From contig DATKML010000013.1 of the NCBI GenBank assembly GCA_035541875.1, positions 1 through 64,000 on the forward strand: 64,000 nt of DNA, given 5' to 3'. Numbering within the stretch: position 1 is the first letter of the stretch; every line of letters begins with the position of its first letter. The position numbers and the translations under genes are program-made. This document shows, one piece after another, positions 51,720 to 60,561 of this stretch. The notes beneath the pieces are model-generated. The model saw only the letters and a program-made list of their open reading frames with translations, searched no databases and had not been told where the DNA came from. This DNA is from JAJPHI01 sp035541875. Its GTDB lineage: Bacteria; Desulfobacterota; Binatia; Binatales; Binataceae.

Positions 51720-52178
51720 CTACTTCGGCTCTTTCGGTACGTATTTCGACGGACAGCTTGTGAGGACTTGGGTCGCCTCGATCGATCCGTCGGGAGCGAG
51801 CCGTCCTTCAACGATAACGTCGCGGCCGGGCGCGAACATATCGGGTTTGGGCTGACCGCGAGCGATTACCTTGAATGAAGCGTTCGAGGAATCACCAACT
51901 GCCACCTGCGTGACTTGCGGCTGTGACGGATCAAGTGGCGGCTGACTCATCGCAAAGCCCAGCGTCAGTGAGGCTGCGTCCCAGCTGATCGTGCCTGCCT
52001 GGACGCGTCCAGCTACCCGAATCATTTGCCCGGACAACTCCGCCTGGCGCGCCTTAACCTCGTTCACGGTCAGGTAGTACTCGGCAGTGTTCCGGACTGC
52101 GGCGAAGATCAAATAACCGATCCCGGCGGCCATCAGACCGACGCCGATAATGAATCTCAGATTCCTGCGCTTGAGCAA
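51720..52178 (-). CDS. ccmE: Heme chaperone CcmE, cysteine (CxxxY) type
   Basis: About 152 residues from TTG 52178, preferred because LLKRRNLRFI is the normal CcmE start and AGCAGGA lies upstream; a GTG at 52304 would add 42 residues. One membrane anchor, then an OB-fold (MIRVAGRVQAGTISWD, VIVEGRL). The heme-attachment site reads SCPSKY, so Cys stands where most CcmE have His (HxxxY). This CxxxY form is known from Desulfovibrio and archaea. It is first in the ccm operon ccmE-F-H-I-A-B-C-D; ccmG is absent from the window. Confidence 0.92.
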   Translation of the reverse strand: MLKRRNLRFIIGVGLMAAGIGYLIFAAVRNTAEYYLTVNEVKARQAELSGQMIRVAGRVQAGTISWDAASLTLGFAMSQPPLDPSQPQVTQVAVGDSSNASFKVIARGQPKPDMFAPGRDVIVEGRLAPDGSIEATQVLTSCPSKYVPKEPK

Positions 52179-52387
52179 CGTTGATCCTGCTATGAGCGCG
52201 GCTCGCAACAGCCGCCGCAAATCATTCTTGCCTGCCTTTCCCTTCTGGGCAAGCTCGGGCCCTTGTTGCGCGAGATTTATCCATCCACGCGCTAATTGAA
52301 TCACTTTCGTTTATGAGGTAAATCGTTGCTCGAATATCTTCTGCCCCGGTGTCGTCTAGAAGGGAGAACTCGGAAGAAAGGAACGAA

Positions 52388-53053
52388 ATGGGCGCGACAG
52401 GTTTGATTGAACGGTTGGATTCGATGGTGGCGGCACGTCATATCCTGACCCATCCCTTCTATCAGGATTGGAATGCAGGCCGTCTCACTCGGGACGCGCT
52501 ACGAGACTATGCTGCGCAGTACTATCGTCATGTTGACGCCTTTCCCCGTTACCTGAGCGCGATTCACTCGCGCTGCGAGGATATCGAGACGCGTCAGATT
52601 TTGCTTGAGAACCTTATCGACGAAGAGCGCGGCGAGCGGAATCATCCGGAACTCTGGATGCGCTTCGCGGAGGAACTCGGCGTTTCGCGCGAAGAGGTTC
52701 TCGCGACAGTACCGCGTCAGATGACTTCCGACCTGGTTGAGACATTCATGGAGCTCAGCCGTGATGGGTCGATTGCTGCGGGACTCGCGGCGCTCTACGT
52801 CTATGAATCGCAGATGCCCAAGGTCGCGCAGACCAAGATCGATGGGCTAAAGCGTTTTTACGGTGTCGAGAGCGACGATGCACTCGCTTTCTTCGCTATC
52901 CATCGCGAGGCCGACCTTAATCACGCTCGTGCCGGAGCGCGGCTGATCGAACGGGTGGTCGAAAAGCAGGGACACGAAGCCGAAGTGATCGAGGCGGCTG
53001 ATCGGGCGATCGGAGCGTTGTGGTCGATGCTCGACGGGATGCAGCGCGCGTAA
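52388..53053 (+). CDS. CADD-like heme-oxygenase-fold dimetal oxidase
   Basis: 221 residues from ATG 52388 (AGAAAGGAACGA upstream). It strongly resembles chlamydial CADD: YYRHVDAFPRYLSAIHSRC, ENLIDEERGERNHPELW, AALYVYESQMPKVAQTK and HREADLNHARAG. The last two carry the expected Glu, His, Asp and His metal ligands. CADD makes p-aminobenzoate for folate from its own Tyr and a Lys amino group; Tyr in THPFYQDW and Lys in the MPKVAQTK helix are candidates here. A PqqC-type role is the alternative, but the CADD match is better. It ends at a textbook terminator. Confidence 0.82.
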   Translation: MGATGLIERLDSMVAARHILTHPFYQDWNAGRLTRDALRDYAAQYYRHVDAFPRYLSAIHSRCEDIETRQILLENLIDEERGERNHPELWMRFAEELGVSREEVLATVPRQMTSDLVETFMELSRDGSIAAGLAALYVYESQMPKVAQTKIDGLKRFYGVESDDALAFFAIHREADLNHARAGARLIERVVEKQGHEAEVIEAADRAIGALWSMLDGMQRA

Positions 53054-53070
53054 ATCTCTGACGGAAGTAT

Positions 53071-53117
53071 GACAGGGGCGGTCTTCAGCTTGCGCTGAAA
53101 AGCCGCCCCTGATTTTT
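53071..53117 (+). terminator. Rho-independent terminator of the CADD-like gene
   Basis: CAGGGGCGG (53071-53079) pairs with CCGCCCCTG (53101-53109), and the stem continues inside with TTCAGC/GCTGAA around TTGC. Seven T follow at 53111-53117. It starts 18 bases after the stop. It sits in front of the convergent katG end. Confidence 0.92.
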
Positions 53118-53156
53118 TTGCGCAGGATCCTCGATCGGACGAGGTCGCGGACCCGT

Positions 53157-55334
53157 TCAGGCGAGGTCGAAGCGATCGAGTTCCATCACCTTGGTCCAGG
53201 CCGCGACGAAGTCGCCGACGAACTTCTCCGCGGAATCCGCGCAGGCATAGACTTCGGCGATCGCGCGTAGTTGCGAATTCGAACCGAAGATCAGATCGAC
53301 CCGCGTTCCGGTCCACTTCATCGCGTTCGTCTTGCGGTCGCGCCCTTCGTATATACCCTCGGCGCTCGCCGCCGGATGCCATTCCGTACTCATATCGATC
53401 AGGTTCACGAAGAAATCGTTCGTCAGCGCTCCAGCCCGTTTGGTGAAGACGCCGTGGGCCGAATTGCCGATGTTCGCGCCGAGGACGCGCAGACCTCCGA
53501 TAAGGACCGTCATCTCGGGCGCCGGGAGGGTCAGCAATTGCGCCCGATCGACCAACGCCTCTTCCGGCGACATACGACGCGCACTGCGGAAATAGTTGCG
53601 GAAGCCATCGGCGGTCGGTTCGAGTGGGGCGAACGATTCGACGTCAGTCTTATCCTGTGATGCGTCCATCCGCCCCGGCCTGAAGGGAACACGCGCGGTG
53701 TGGCCGGCAGCTTTAGCCGCTTGCTCGACTGCGGCGCATCCACCGAGAACAATCAGGTCGGCAAGTGAGATCCTCTTACCGTCGGACCGCGAGGTATTGA
53801 AGTCTTTCTGGATCGCTTCGAGCGCCCGGAGGACCTTCGCGAGTTGTGTGGGCTCATTGACCTCCCAAGCTTTCTGCGGGGCGAGGCGGATACGCGCGCC
53901 GTTTGCGCCGCCGCGCTTGTCCGAGCCGCGGAACGTCGATGCCGACGCCCAGGCCGTCGCGACCAGCTCGGAAACGGAGAGCCCTGCCGCGAGGATTTTG
54001 GCTCGTAGAGCCGCGATCTCGGGTTCGCCGATCAGCGGATGATCCACCGCGGGAATCGGATCCTGCCACGGCAACTGTTCCTTAGGGACGAGCGGGCCGA
54101 GATAACGCGCGATGGGACCCATATCGCGATGCGTTAGCTTGAACCACGCGCGCGCGAAAGCATCGGCGAACTGCTCCGGATGTTCGAGGAAGCGTCGCGA
54201 GATCCTTTGGTAGGCTGGGTCGAGCCGAAGTGCGAGGTCGGTCGTCAGCATCGATGGTGCGTGAAGCTTCGATTGGTCATGCGCGTCGGGTATCGTTCCA
54301 GCGCCGGCGCCATCCTTTGGTCGCCACTGATGGGCTCCAGCTGGGCTCTTGGTCAGTTCCCATTCGTAGCGAAAGAGATTCTCGAAGAAGTTGTTGCTCC
54401 ACTTCGTTGGTGTGGTTGTCCAGGTGACTTCGAGTCCGCTCGTGATCGCATCGGCGCCCTTGCCCGAGCGGTAGCGACTTTTCCAGCCGAGTCCCTGCTC
54501 CTCGATACTTGCCGCTTCCGGCTCCGGTCCCACCAGCGATGCATCACCGGCGCCGTGAGTTTTGCCGAAAGTATGGCCGCCCGCGATTAGCGCGACTGTC
54601 TCTTCGTCGTCCATTGCCATCCGGCGGAAGGTTTCGCGGATATCCCGCGCGGCCGCTACCGGATCGGGGTTGCCGTTCGGTCCTTCGGGATTGACGTAGA
54701 TCAACCCCATCTGCACGGCACCGAGAGGATTCTGCAGATCTCGGTCGCCGCTGTAGCGTTCGTCGGCCAGCCATTTCCCTTCAGGCCCCCAGTAGATATC
54801 CCCGTCGGGTTCCCATACATCTTCGCGTCCGCCGCCGAAGCCGAAGGTCTTGAAGCCCATCGATTCAAGCGCGACGTTGCCGGCGAGAATCAGCAAATCG
54901 GCCCATGAGATCTTGCGGCCATATTTCTGTTTGATTGGCCACAAAAGTCGGCGCGCCTTGTCGAGGTTGGCATTGTCGGGCCAGCTATTTAGGGGCGCGA
55001 AGCGCTGTTGGCCGGAGCCGGCACCGCCACGACCGTCGCCGATACGATAGGTTCCGGCGCTATGCCACGCCATCCGGATGAACAGCGGGCCGTAGTGTCC
55101 GAAGTCAGCGGGCCACCAATCCTGCGAATCAGTCATCAAAGCGTGCAGGTCTTTGATAACCGCATCGAGATCGAGGCTCCTGAACTCTTTGGCGTAGTCG
55201 AAGGACTCGCCCATCGGGTTGGAAAGGTTCGAATGTTGATGGAGAACCCGGAGGTCTAGTTGGTGAGGCCACCAATCACGATTCGTGTGCGCGCGGGTTT
55301 CGCCCGTGAAAGGGCACTTACTTTCACTTGCCAT
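53157..55334 (-). CDS. katG: Catalase-peroxidase KatG
   Basis: 725 residues, full length with both peroxidase-like halves. The distal site Arg87-Trp90-His91 lies in IRMAWHSAGTYR; the proximal His is in ALIAGGHTFGKTHGA. The Tyr of the Met-Tyr-Trp adduct lies in GLIYVNPEGPNG, so catalase activity is expected. Cytosolic heme enzyme against hydrogen peroxide. No oxyR or furA regulator is adjacent. Confidence 0.97.
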   Translation of the reverse strand: MASESKCPFTGETRAHTNRDWWPHQLDLRVLHQHSNLSNPMGESFDYAKEFRSLDLDAVIKDLHALMTDSQDWWPADFGHYGPLFIRMAWHSAGTYRIGDGRGGAGSGQQRFAPLNSWPDNANLDKARRLLWPIKQKYGRKISWADLLILAGNVALESMGFKTFGFGGGREDVWEPDGDIYWGPEGKWLADERYSGDRDLQNPLGAVQMGLIYVNPEGPNGNPDPVAAARDIRETFRRMAMDDEETVALIAGGHTFGKTHGAGDASLVGPEPEAASIEEQGLGWKSRYRSGKGADAITSGLEVTWTTTPTKWSNNFFENLFRYEWELTKSPAGAHQWRPKDGAGAGTIPDAHDQSKLHAPSMLTTDLALRLDPAYQRISRRFLEHPEQFADAFARAWFKLTHRDMGPIARYLGPLVPKEQLPWQDPIPAVDHPLIGEPEIAALRAKILAAGLSVSELVATAWASASTFRGSDKRGGANGARIRLAPQKAWEVNEPTQLAKVLRALEAIQKDFNTSRSDGKRISLADLIVLGGCAAVEQAAKAAGHTARVPFRPGRMDASQDKTDVESFAPLEPTADGFRNYFRSARRMSPEEALVDRAQLLTLPAPEMTVLIGGLRVLGANIGNSAHGVFTKRAGALTNDFFVNLIDMSTEWHPAASAEGIYEGRDRKTNAMKWTGTRVDLIFGSNSQLRAIAEVYACADSAEKFVGDFVAAWTKVMELDRFDLA

Positions 55335-55615
55335 TTTTTCCTCCGATCGCGTTTTCGATTCTTTTGGGTAGCCTGTTAATTCTATCGAACCTGAAACTCC
55401 CGTGCAGCTTCGTCGGACGAGACGTTCCGTCGTCTAATTGAGCGTGCGTTAGCGAGGCGATAGGAGGAGCGCCTCACAGTTAGTCGAGCAAATGAACTGC
55501 CTGTGTCGAACCGAAAGGCCTTCTCGATTAAAGGATAAACGGTGGCAGGGAAAAGCATCGTCGCGATGGTGGGCGTTGCGGTAAGACTCGATCCCGCAAG
55601 CGCTATCAGCCGTTC

Positions 55616-56458
55616 TTGTTATGGTTGATTGCCACTTTGCTCGCGACGGTGGCGTCGGCCCAGCCGCCGGTAACTTCCTTGAGCGGATGCGGCAAAATCA
55701 GAGAGAGCGGTGTCTACAATCTCGATACTTTTGCGATTAATGCACCTGCGGGCGATTGCATTACGATCTCGGCCAGCAACGTCGTGCTCAATCTGGATGG
55801 CGCGACGATTACGGGTAGCGGCAGTGGTGCCGGAATCCATATTGCCGCCAAGACGAGTAACAATTTCATCGAAGGTCGCTCCGCGACGATCAGTGGTTTC
55901 GGCGAGGGGATCGAAATCGGTCGAGAACGTTACGCTCGCGTCGAACAGTGACGTGGGTCTGCTGCTCAAGGCTGCCACGCAGGCCGCGGTTTCTAATCTG
56001 ACTGCGACGGACAACACCAACGATGGGATCCGCGTTGAAAAAGGCTCCTACAACATTATCGGAGGAGCGCTGAGCATCACCGACAACGGCCGCTATGGCA
56101 TCTGGTTGATGAGCACGAGCTGTGACAACGTTGGCGGCTTCTTTATCGAGGATAACGCGCTCGCCGGTATTATATGGGATGCTCGAGTAGTGGCCCCGGA
56201 GGTGTTGCCTGCAAGGCCAACGCTGTGGGCAAGAGCAACTCGATTTTCAACGGACGTGCGCAGGCCTCTTCACCGGGTTCTCAGAGCTACGGAATTGTGA
56301 TCGATATCGGTAACGACTCGAATCGCATCACCAACGTTTCGAGCCCGTCGTCCTACGAGAAACTCGATCTCGATGACGAAAACCCCGCCTGCGCGCACAA
56401 CGCGTGGTTCGGCCACGGCCTGATTTTCAGTCCTTCACCAATCGACTGTATTCATTAG
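55616..56458 (+). pseudogene. Secreted right-handed beta-helix protein with two frameshifts
   Basis: The first frame (TTG 55616 to ~55915) has a signal peptide (LLWLIATLLATVASA) and a parallel beta-helix start (ITISASNVVLNLDGATITG). Coding moves to a second frame at ~55915-55922 (VENVTLASNSDVGLLL, NIIGGALSITDNGRYGIWL) and back to the first near 56170-56176 (GCSSSGPGGVACKANAVG to PIDCIH, stop at 56456-56458). The two shifts compensate. The whole would be ~280 residues, like surface or pectate-lyase-type beta-helix proteins (NosD/Pel fold). Pseudogene or two sequencing errors cannot be separated from the sequence alone. Confidence 0.75.
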
Positions 56459-56621
56459 AAGCTCGGATCGCTGCATTGCGCTGCGAAGGGACTCGGCGCT
56501 ATTAGGAAAAGCGTGGCGCGGCTGCAACGCGGCTAATCGGACGCAATAGCGGATAGCTGCGTTAGGACCCCGAAGATGCGCCGTGACCGGCGACGGCACG
56601 GATTGAAGGAGGCTATTTCCG

Positions 56622-57734
56622 ATGGCAGAGGAACGATTAATCTCGGCGGATTCACATTTCGTCGAACCCCCGTCGATGTGGGCGGAGCGCGTCGATAAGA
56701 AATTCCGTGACCGCGCGCCTCATACGGTGAAGGATCTCAATGGACGGGGCGGCGAATGGTTCGTATGCGAAAATATCACGCCGATGTCTGTGTCGGGGTT
56801 CTTCGGCGCCGGCGTACCCTCGCAGGACCTGCCGGCTCACGCCAAAAAGACCTTTGAAGAAGCGCCCAAGAGCGTATGGGACGCCAGATATCGTATCGAG
56901 GATCAGGAGCGCGACGGTGTGTTGGCGGAGGTTATCTACACCTCGATGGGGATGCCGCTGTTCGGTCTCGATGATGCCGAATTTCGCGCCGCGCTGTTCC
57001 GTGCCTTCAACGATTGGGCCTGCGAATACTGCAGCTATGACCTTAAGCGGTTGATTCCGCTCGGCCTGATCACGCTCGAAGACGTCCCGGGTGCGGTCGC
57101 CGAGCTGAATCGAATCGCGAAGAAGGGGATGCGCGGGGCGATGATCTGGGCCGAGCCGCCCAGCGACAAGCCCTACAGCGATCCGATGTACGAGCCCTTC
57201 TGGGCGGCGGCCGCGGATCTCAACATGCCGCTGTCGCTGCATATCCTGACGGCGCGCGGCGGTACCGGCGCAAATCAGACAGGTGGAAAGAACTTCCTGA
57301 TCTCGCTCGCGAACCTGCATCACCAGATCGAGCGCTCGATTTCCGTGCTGGTCTTCGGCGGTGTGCTCGAGAAATTTCCGAACCTGAAGATTGTCTCGGC
57401 GGAAAATGATGTGGGCTGGATGGCCTACTTCATGTATCGACTCGATACGGTGCAGAATCGGCTCGGCGCGCTGGGCGGACTCAAGCTGCCGCTGCGGGCA
57501 AGCGAGTATATCAAGCGCCAGGTCTATGCGACCTTTATCTCGGATCCGGTCTTCGCCGATTCGCTCCATCGCTACGGCCCGGACAACATCATGTGGTCGT
57601 CCGACTATCCGCATACCGCCGCGACCTATCCGCGTTCGCGCGAGATCGTCGCGAAGCGCTTCGGCCAGCTGCCGGAGGAGCAGCGCCGTAAGATCGTGCG
57701 GGACACGGCTGCGCGCGTATACGGCATCAATTGA
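56622..57734 (+). CDS. Amidohydrolase-2 family metal-dependent hydrolase/decarboxylase
   Basis: 370 residues, with AAGGAGG upstream. TIM-barrel paralogue of the gene at 18380: ISADSHFVEPP at the start (D-x-H metal motif), SLHILTARGG with the barrel His, SAENDVGWMAYFMYR, and the catalytic Asp in WSSDYPHTAATYP. It would hydrolyse or decarboxylate a ring or carboxylate substrate using one metal. Monocistronic, directly before tRNA-Phe. Confidence 0.9.
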   Translation: MAEERLISADSHFVEPPSMWAERVDKKFRDRAPHTVKDLNGRGGEWFVCENITPMSVSGFFGAGVPSQDLPAHAKKTFEEAPKSVWDARYRIEDQERDGVLAEVIYTSMGMPLFGLDDAEFRAALFRAFNDWACEYCSYDLKRLIPLGLITLEDVPGAVAELNRIAKKGMRGAMIWAEPPSDKPYSDPMYEPFWAAAADLNMPLSLHILTARGGTGANQTGGKNFLISLANLHHQIERSISVLVFGGVLEKFPNLKIVSAENDVGWMAYFMYRLDTVQNRLGALGGLKLPLRASEYIKRQVYATFISDPVFADSLHRYGPDNIMWSSDYPHTAATYPRSREIVAKRFGQLPEEQRRKIVRDTAARVYGIN

Positions 57735-57840
57735 AAAGACGCGACAGCAGGGCCTCTGCGGAGCGACGCTAAAGAGCTCCGCGCAGGCGCTTGCATCGCC
57801 AGCCTTGGATCGGTAGCAATGTAGGCTCTTCCGATCCGGT

Positions 57841-57916
57841 GGGCAGGTAGCTCAGTCGGTAGAGCAGAAGACTGAAAATCTTCGTGTCGAGTGTTCGATT
57901 CACTCCCTGCCCACCA
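57841..57916 (+). tRNA. tRNA-Phe (anticodon GAA)
   Basis: 76 bases with encoded CCA. The acceptor GGGCAGG pairs with CCTGCCC. D arm GCTC/GAGC, anticodon stem AAGA/TCTT with loop CTGAAAA (GAA), T arm GAGTG-TTCGATT-CACTC. Its 3' half is repeated at 61782-61819, marking an integration site. Confidence 0.97.
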
Positions 57917-57917
57917 A
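57880..57917. repeat. att-like repeat within tRNA-Phe (proximal copy)
   Basis: 38 bases identical to 61782-61819, from the 3' side of the anticodon stem through CCA plus one base. A further ACTGAAAA is shared upstream with a small indel between. It defines the left edge of the 3.9-kb island. Confidence 0.92.
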
Positions 57918-58008
57918 AAAAGCACATAAAAAACAAGGACTTTTTGGTCCATGCCCCTGTAGACTTCTCAGAGCGCGTGGCTGAAGTGTGGCTTTTTTGT
58001 GGCCGTTT

Positions 58009-58479
58009 TTACGGCTTCTTGCTTCCTTCCACGTCGTTGTCTACTACGACGGCATGATCCTCGAGGAATCCTCCATCTTTCGGCTTCTTCATCAGCACGC
58101 GGCCGAACTTTCGTGTGCGGTCCAATTTCAGAACCGCTTCCTGTAGCTCTTTAGGAAGTTGCTCTCCTAGCGTCGCGTGCAGGGCGTGAATGCGAGGCCA
58201 AGCCAAACTCCCAATGCTCGGTGAACCATCTGGCCGCGGGTACCGTAGCTCGTAAAAGAGGTCCAATTCTTTAGCTGTCGTATGCTGCTCTTCCGTAAGG
58301 AAGACTTTGAGGCCCTTTTCCCTAATCAGGCCAAGAAGAACTTTCAGCGAATGCGTATCCGGAAATTCTCCGGTGAAGTGCAGCAAAAATGCCTTCAGCT
58401 CTAACTCAATCCCGAGATGGCTCAGGTAACCGGCCGAATAGCCAGCTTCCCTACGTAGTTCAGCTTCTTGATATTGCAA
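58009..58479 (-). CDS. HEPN-like domain protein
   Basis: 156 residues, TTG start at 58479 (a stop lies just upstream in frame). The helical core (YLSHLGIELELKAFLLHFTG, THSLKVLLGLIREKG, ELDLFYELRYPRPDG) follows the HEPN pattern in which a first helix with Glu-Lys precedes a His-x-Leu helix and an E-L/x-RYP segment. The catalytic R-x4-6-H of HEPN RNases is not obvious, so it may be a non-nuclease HEPN. No MNT nucleotidyltransferase partner lies beside it. Possible toxin or defence component. Confidence 0.6.
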   Translation of the reverse strand: MQYQEAELRREAGYSAGYLSHLGIELELKAFLLHFTGEFPDTHSLKVLLGLIREKGLKVFLTEEQHTTAKELDLFYELRYPRPDGSPSIGSLAWPRIHALHATLGEQLPKELQEAVLKLDRTRKFGRVLMKKPKDGGFLEDHAVVVDNDVEGSKKP

Positions 58480-58490
58480 CGTTGACTATT

Positions 58491-58751
58491 GTGAGGCACG
58501 CGTATTCCCTACTCGAAACCGTACCTGCAATGGTTGCCGCCGCACCGAGAGGCTCGGGCCGATATGACTACGGCGGTTGGATCGACGAGACATTAAAGGA
58601 GATTGCGAAAGCATTCAGTGACGCTGATCACGTTCTTCAGAATCTGGCTATCCAGATGCAAGAGAGAACCCCAAAGTCTCGTCTCTCGAGGATCCGACGT
58701 TGCATCTTGAGCCTCACGCCTTGGGGTGAACGAAGCGCTGCGAACGCCTGA
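58491..58751 (+). CDS. Possible small protein, divergent from the HEPN-like gene
   Basis: 86 codons from a GTG at 58491. The reading contains a helical stretch (YGGWIDETLKEIAKAFSDADHVLQNLAIQMQ) that looks protein-like, and the end is basic. No ribosome site and no family recognised. The longer open frame overlaps the HEPN-like gene. Weak call. Confidence 0.3.
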   Translation: MRHAYSLLETVPAMVAAAPRGSGRYDYGGWIDETLKEIAKAFSDADHVLQNLAIQMQERTPKSRLSRIRRCILSLTPWGERSAANA

Positions 58752-59060
58752 TGAAGTGCAGAGTGAAACCGGACTGCCGTTGAACAGAACGACTGGGACG
58801 TCGAGTGCTCCCGGGCGGTTTGCTCCGGCGCCCGCTCGATTCGCTGGGCTTCGGTCTGGCGTTTTTCCAGCTTCCTTCAGGACTAACGGGTGGAGATCCT
58901 CGATAGCTAATCAGAAACTAGCCAAGCCTCGGGCACCGAAGGCGTGATGACGTCGAAGGTCATGCGATAACTAAAGGTTATAGTCAGACGGCTAATTTTT
59001 TGCCTTATCTTCTCAACCTCTCTGCTAACGTACCAGCGCACCAGCATCGGGGAGAATCTT
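58752..59060. other. Intergenic stretch inside the tRNA-Phe island
   Basis: 309 bases with no supported gene. It ends with the ribosome site GGGGAGA of the next gene. A short ATAAC-TAAAG-GTTAT inverted repeat lies near 58966-58980. I see nothing else. Confidence 0.4.
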
Positions 59061-59525
59061 ATGAAGTTTCGCACTTTATTCGCGGCTGCGGTCGCTCTCG
59101 CCATTCCGCTCTCGGCGCATGCGAACGGTCGCGACCACCGGAAGCCTGAACGGCCATCCACCGCCGGCGACTACTGCCTCGGCGAAGGCTTCAAGACTGT
59201 TGGGCCGAATATATGGTTCGTAGGCCACGGCTTCGGTACTCCACCGGCTCCAGGTCAATGTAAGCCGTGGCTGGGGACTCCCGCTCAGGGGAGCGGCTTT
59301 ACCAGCGAGGTCGAAACGGGTACGGGCTGCACCAGCGCCGATGGTAAGACTTTTACGCTCGGTTTCAACCTTATCTACCTAAAGTATCCGTCTGCCGTTA
59401 CGCTTCCGCGTCTCGTTATACTGGATCTCCCTGACCAGACGGGTAGGTCTTACTTCACTGCAGATGAGCCTGGCAGCGTAGCGCCCACTGAAGGGGCCCT
59501 CTGCTCGACCATAAAGGTCCCCTAA
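59061..59525 (+). CDS. Small secreted protein of unknown function
   Basis: 154 residues with a clean signal peptide (KFRTLFAAAVALAIPLSAHA, cut after AHA). The mature protein has four Cys (YCLGEG, GQCKPW, GCTSAD, LCSTIK), enough for two disulfides, and is rich in Gly/Pro/Thr. GGGGAGAATCTT precedes the ATG. No family recognised. It lies inside the tRNA-Phe island. Confidence 0.65.
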   Translation: MKFRTLFAAAVALAIPLSAHANGRDHRKPERPSTAGDYCLGEGFKTVGPNIWFVGHGFGTPPAPGQCKPWLGTPAQGSGFTSEVETGTGCTSADGKTFTLGFNLIYLKYPSAVTLPRLVILDLPDQTGRSYFTADEPGSVAPTEGALCSTIKVP

Positions 59526-59699
59526 AAAGAAACGGGCTCCTCCGGACCGCCACACCCGACCTGGAGGCTCAAAAAAACAAGCTCCCGTCTCGCGCCATAC
59601 GACCAAGTGCGCAAAAGCAGCGGAATAGTCGCAGATTGGGAACAAGAAGAAATTGAGAGAAGAAACGACAATTTCATCTTAATTCTGCCAAAGTAACTC

Positions 59700-59732
59700 T
59701 TGACAACCAACTCTATGGATTTTAAACCATAG
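59700..59732 (+). promoter_or_regulatory. Promoter/operator-like site before the three-gene operon
   Basis: TTGACA at 59700-59705 is a consensus -35. CTATGG (59713-59718) and CCATAG (59727-59732) form an inverted repeat over the place where the -10 should be; the -10 itself (TAAACC) is poor. The arrangement would let a dimeric repressor block the promoter, and the winged-helix protein of the operon is a natural candidate. The remaining bases of the 59526-59841 gap show no gene. Confidence 0.45.
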
Positions 59733-59841
59733 GGAGGTAGCTGGCACGAATCTCGCCCGTACTCGAGCGTGTGATTCGATCGAAGACCGGCGCCGAGTTG
59801 ATCTACTCCAACCATTTGGGCTCGCTTACTAAGCGGCGGAG

Positions 59842-60561
59842 GTGGCTTCATTACGAGTGGAGTGTTTACACTGCAAGAAAAATATCACGCCCAAAAAGAG
59901 GAAGCTTAGCAATCGCATCGCACCTACACCGTTTTTGATTTGCCCCGTTTGCGGTCGAGCTCAGCCAAAAGTAGGCCAATTCAAACCGGGGCGAGGAACA
60001 GGTGCGGAGGCTGAAGCGATTCATCGTAAATTCAAACTAGGAGCCTCGCAGATTAAATTCCGCGTACTAGTTTGGGGCCCGCAGGCGGGAAAAAATACGA
60101 CCAGTAAAGAGGCAAAGAAACGAGTTGATATCAAGGATGCAATCTCGGAAAACGGCCATAGAGCTGACTTCAGCGAGCACTTGGTCTTCGACAAGGATTT
60201 TAACGTACCAGTGAATGTACAAGAGAGGGCGCAGGATCAAGACGCCGACCTAAGAGTATGTCTGGCAACGGATTTCGGTGCGCTCCTTGAGGTTCAAGAA
60301 TTTGCGTCGGGTCGGCCAGCGTTCACTCTAGTCTGGATGAAAGAGAGAGCGAAGGGAACCTATAGTGATAAAGGCCTCGTGCAAAGCCTTGAGTTGGCTG
60401 GTTGTCCAGTGGTCTTCTTCAACGACGCGGATCTTGACTCGTGTATCCTCGCGACAGCCAGCGCGCACTGGGTGGAGCGATGGCGGTACGAGAAGTGGGC
60501 CATCGAGATTAAGCGCAAGGAGCTAGATAGGATAGATCCCATGCGAGCGAGTAGAAGCTGA
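59842..60561 (+). CDS. Zinc-ribbon protein with TIR/deoxyribosyltransferase-like domain
   Basis: 239 residues, GTG start (a GTG at 59857 is possible). An N-terminal zinc ribbon has Cys8, Cys11, Cys34 and Cys37. Residues ~72-215 show an alpha/beta pattern: FRVLVWGPQAG, KKRVDIKDAISENGHRADFSE, ADLRVCLATDFGALLEVQEFA, CPVVFFND. The order strand, R-x-x-I-x-x-x-L-x-x-x-G-H helix, D-L-x-V-x-L, G-A-L-x-E is the plan of the TIR / nucleoside deoxyribosyltransferase superfamily, with Glu150 or Glu153 as candidate catalytic residue. It is a possible NAD- or nucleotide-cleaving effector; the fold call is mine by eye. Confidence 0.6.
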   Translation: MASLRVECLHCKKNITPKKRKLSNRIAPTPFLICPVCGRAQPKVGQFKPGRGTGAEAEAIHRKFKLGASQIKFRVLVWGPQAGKNTTSKEAKKRVDIKDAISENGHRADFSEHLVFDKDFNVPVNVQERAQDQDADLRVCLATDFGALLEVQEFASGRPAFTLVWMKERAKGTYSDKGLVQSLELAGCPVVFFNDADLDSCILATASAHWVERWRYEKWAIEIKRKELDRIDPMRASRS

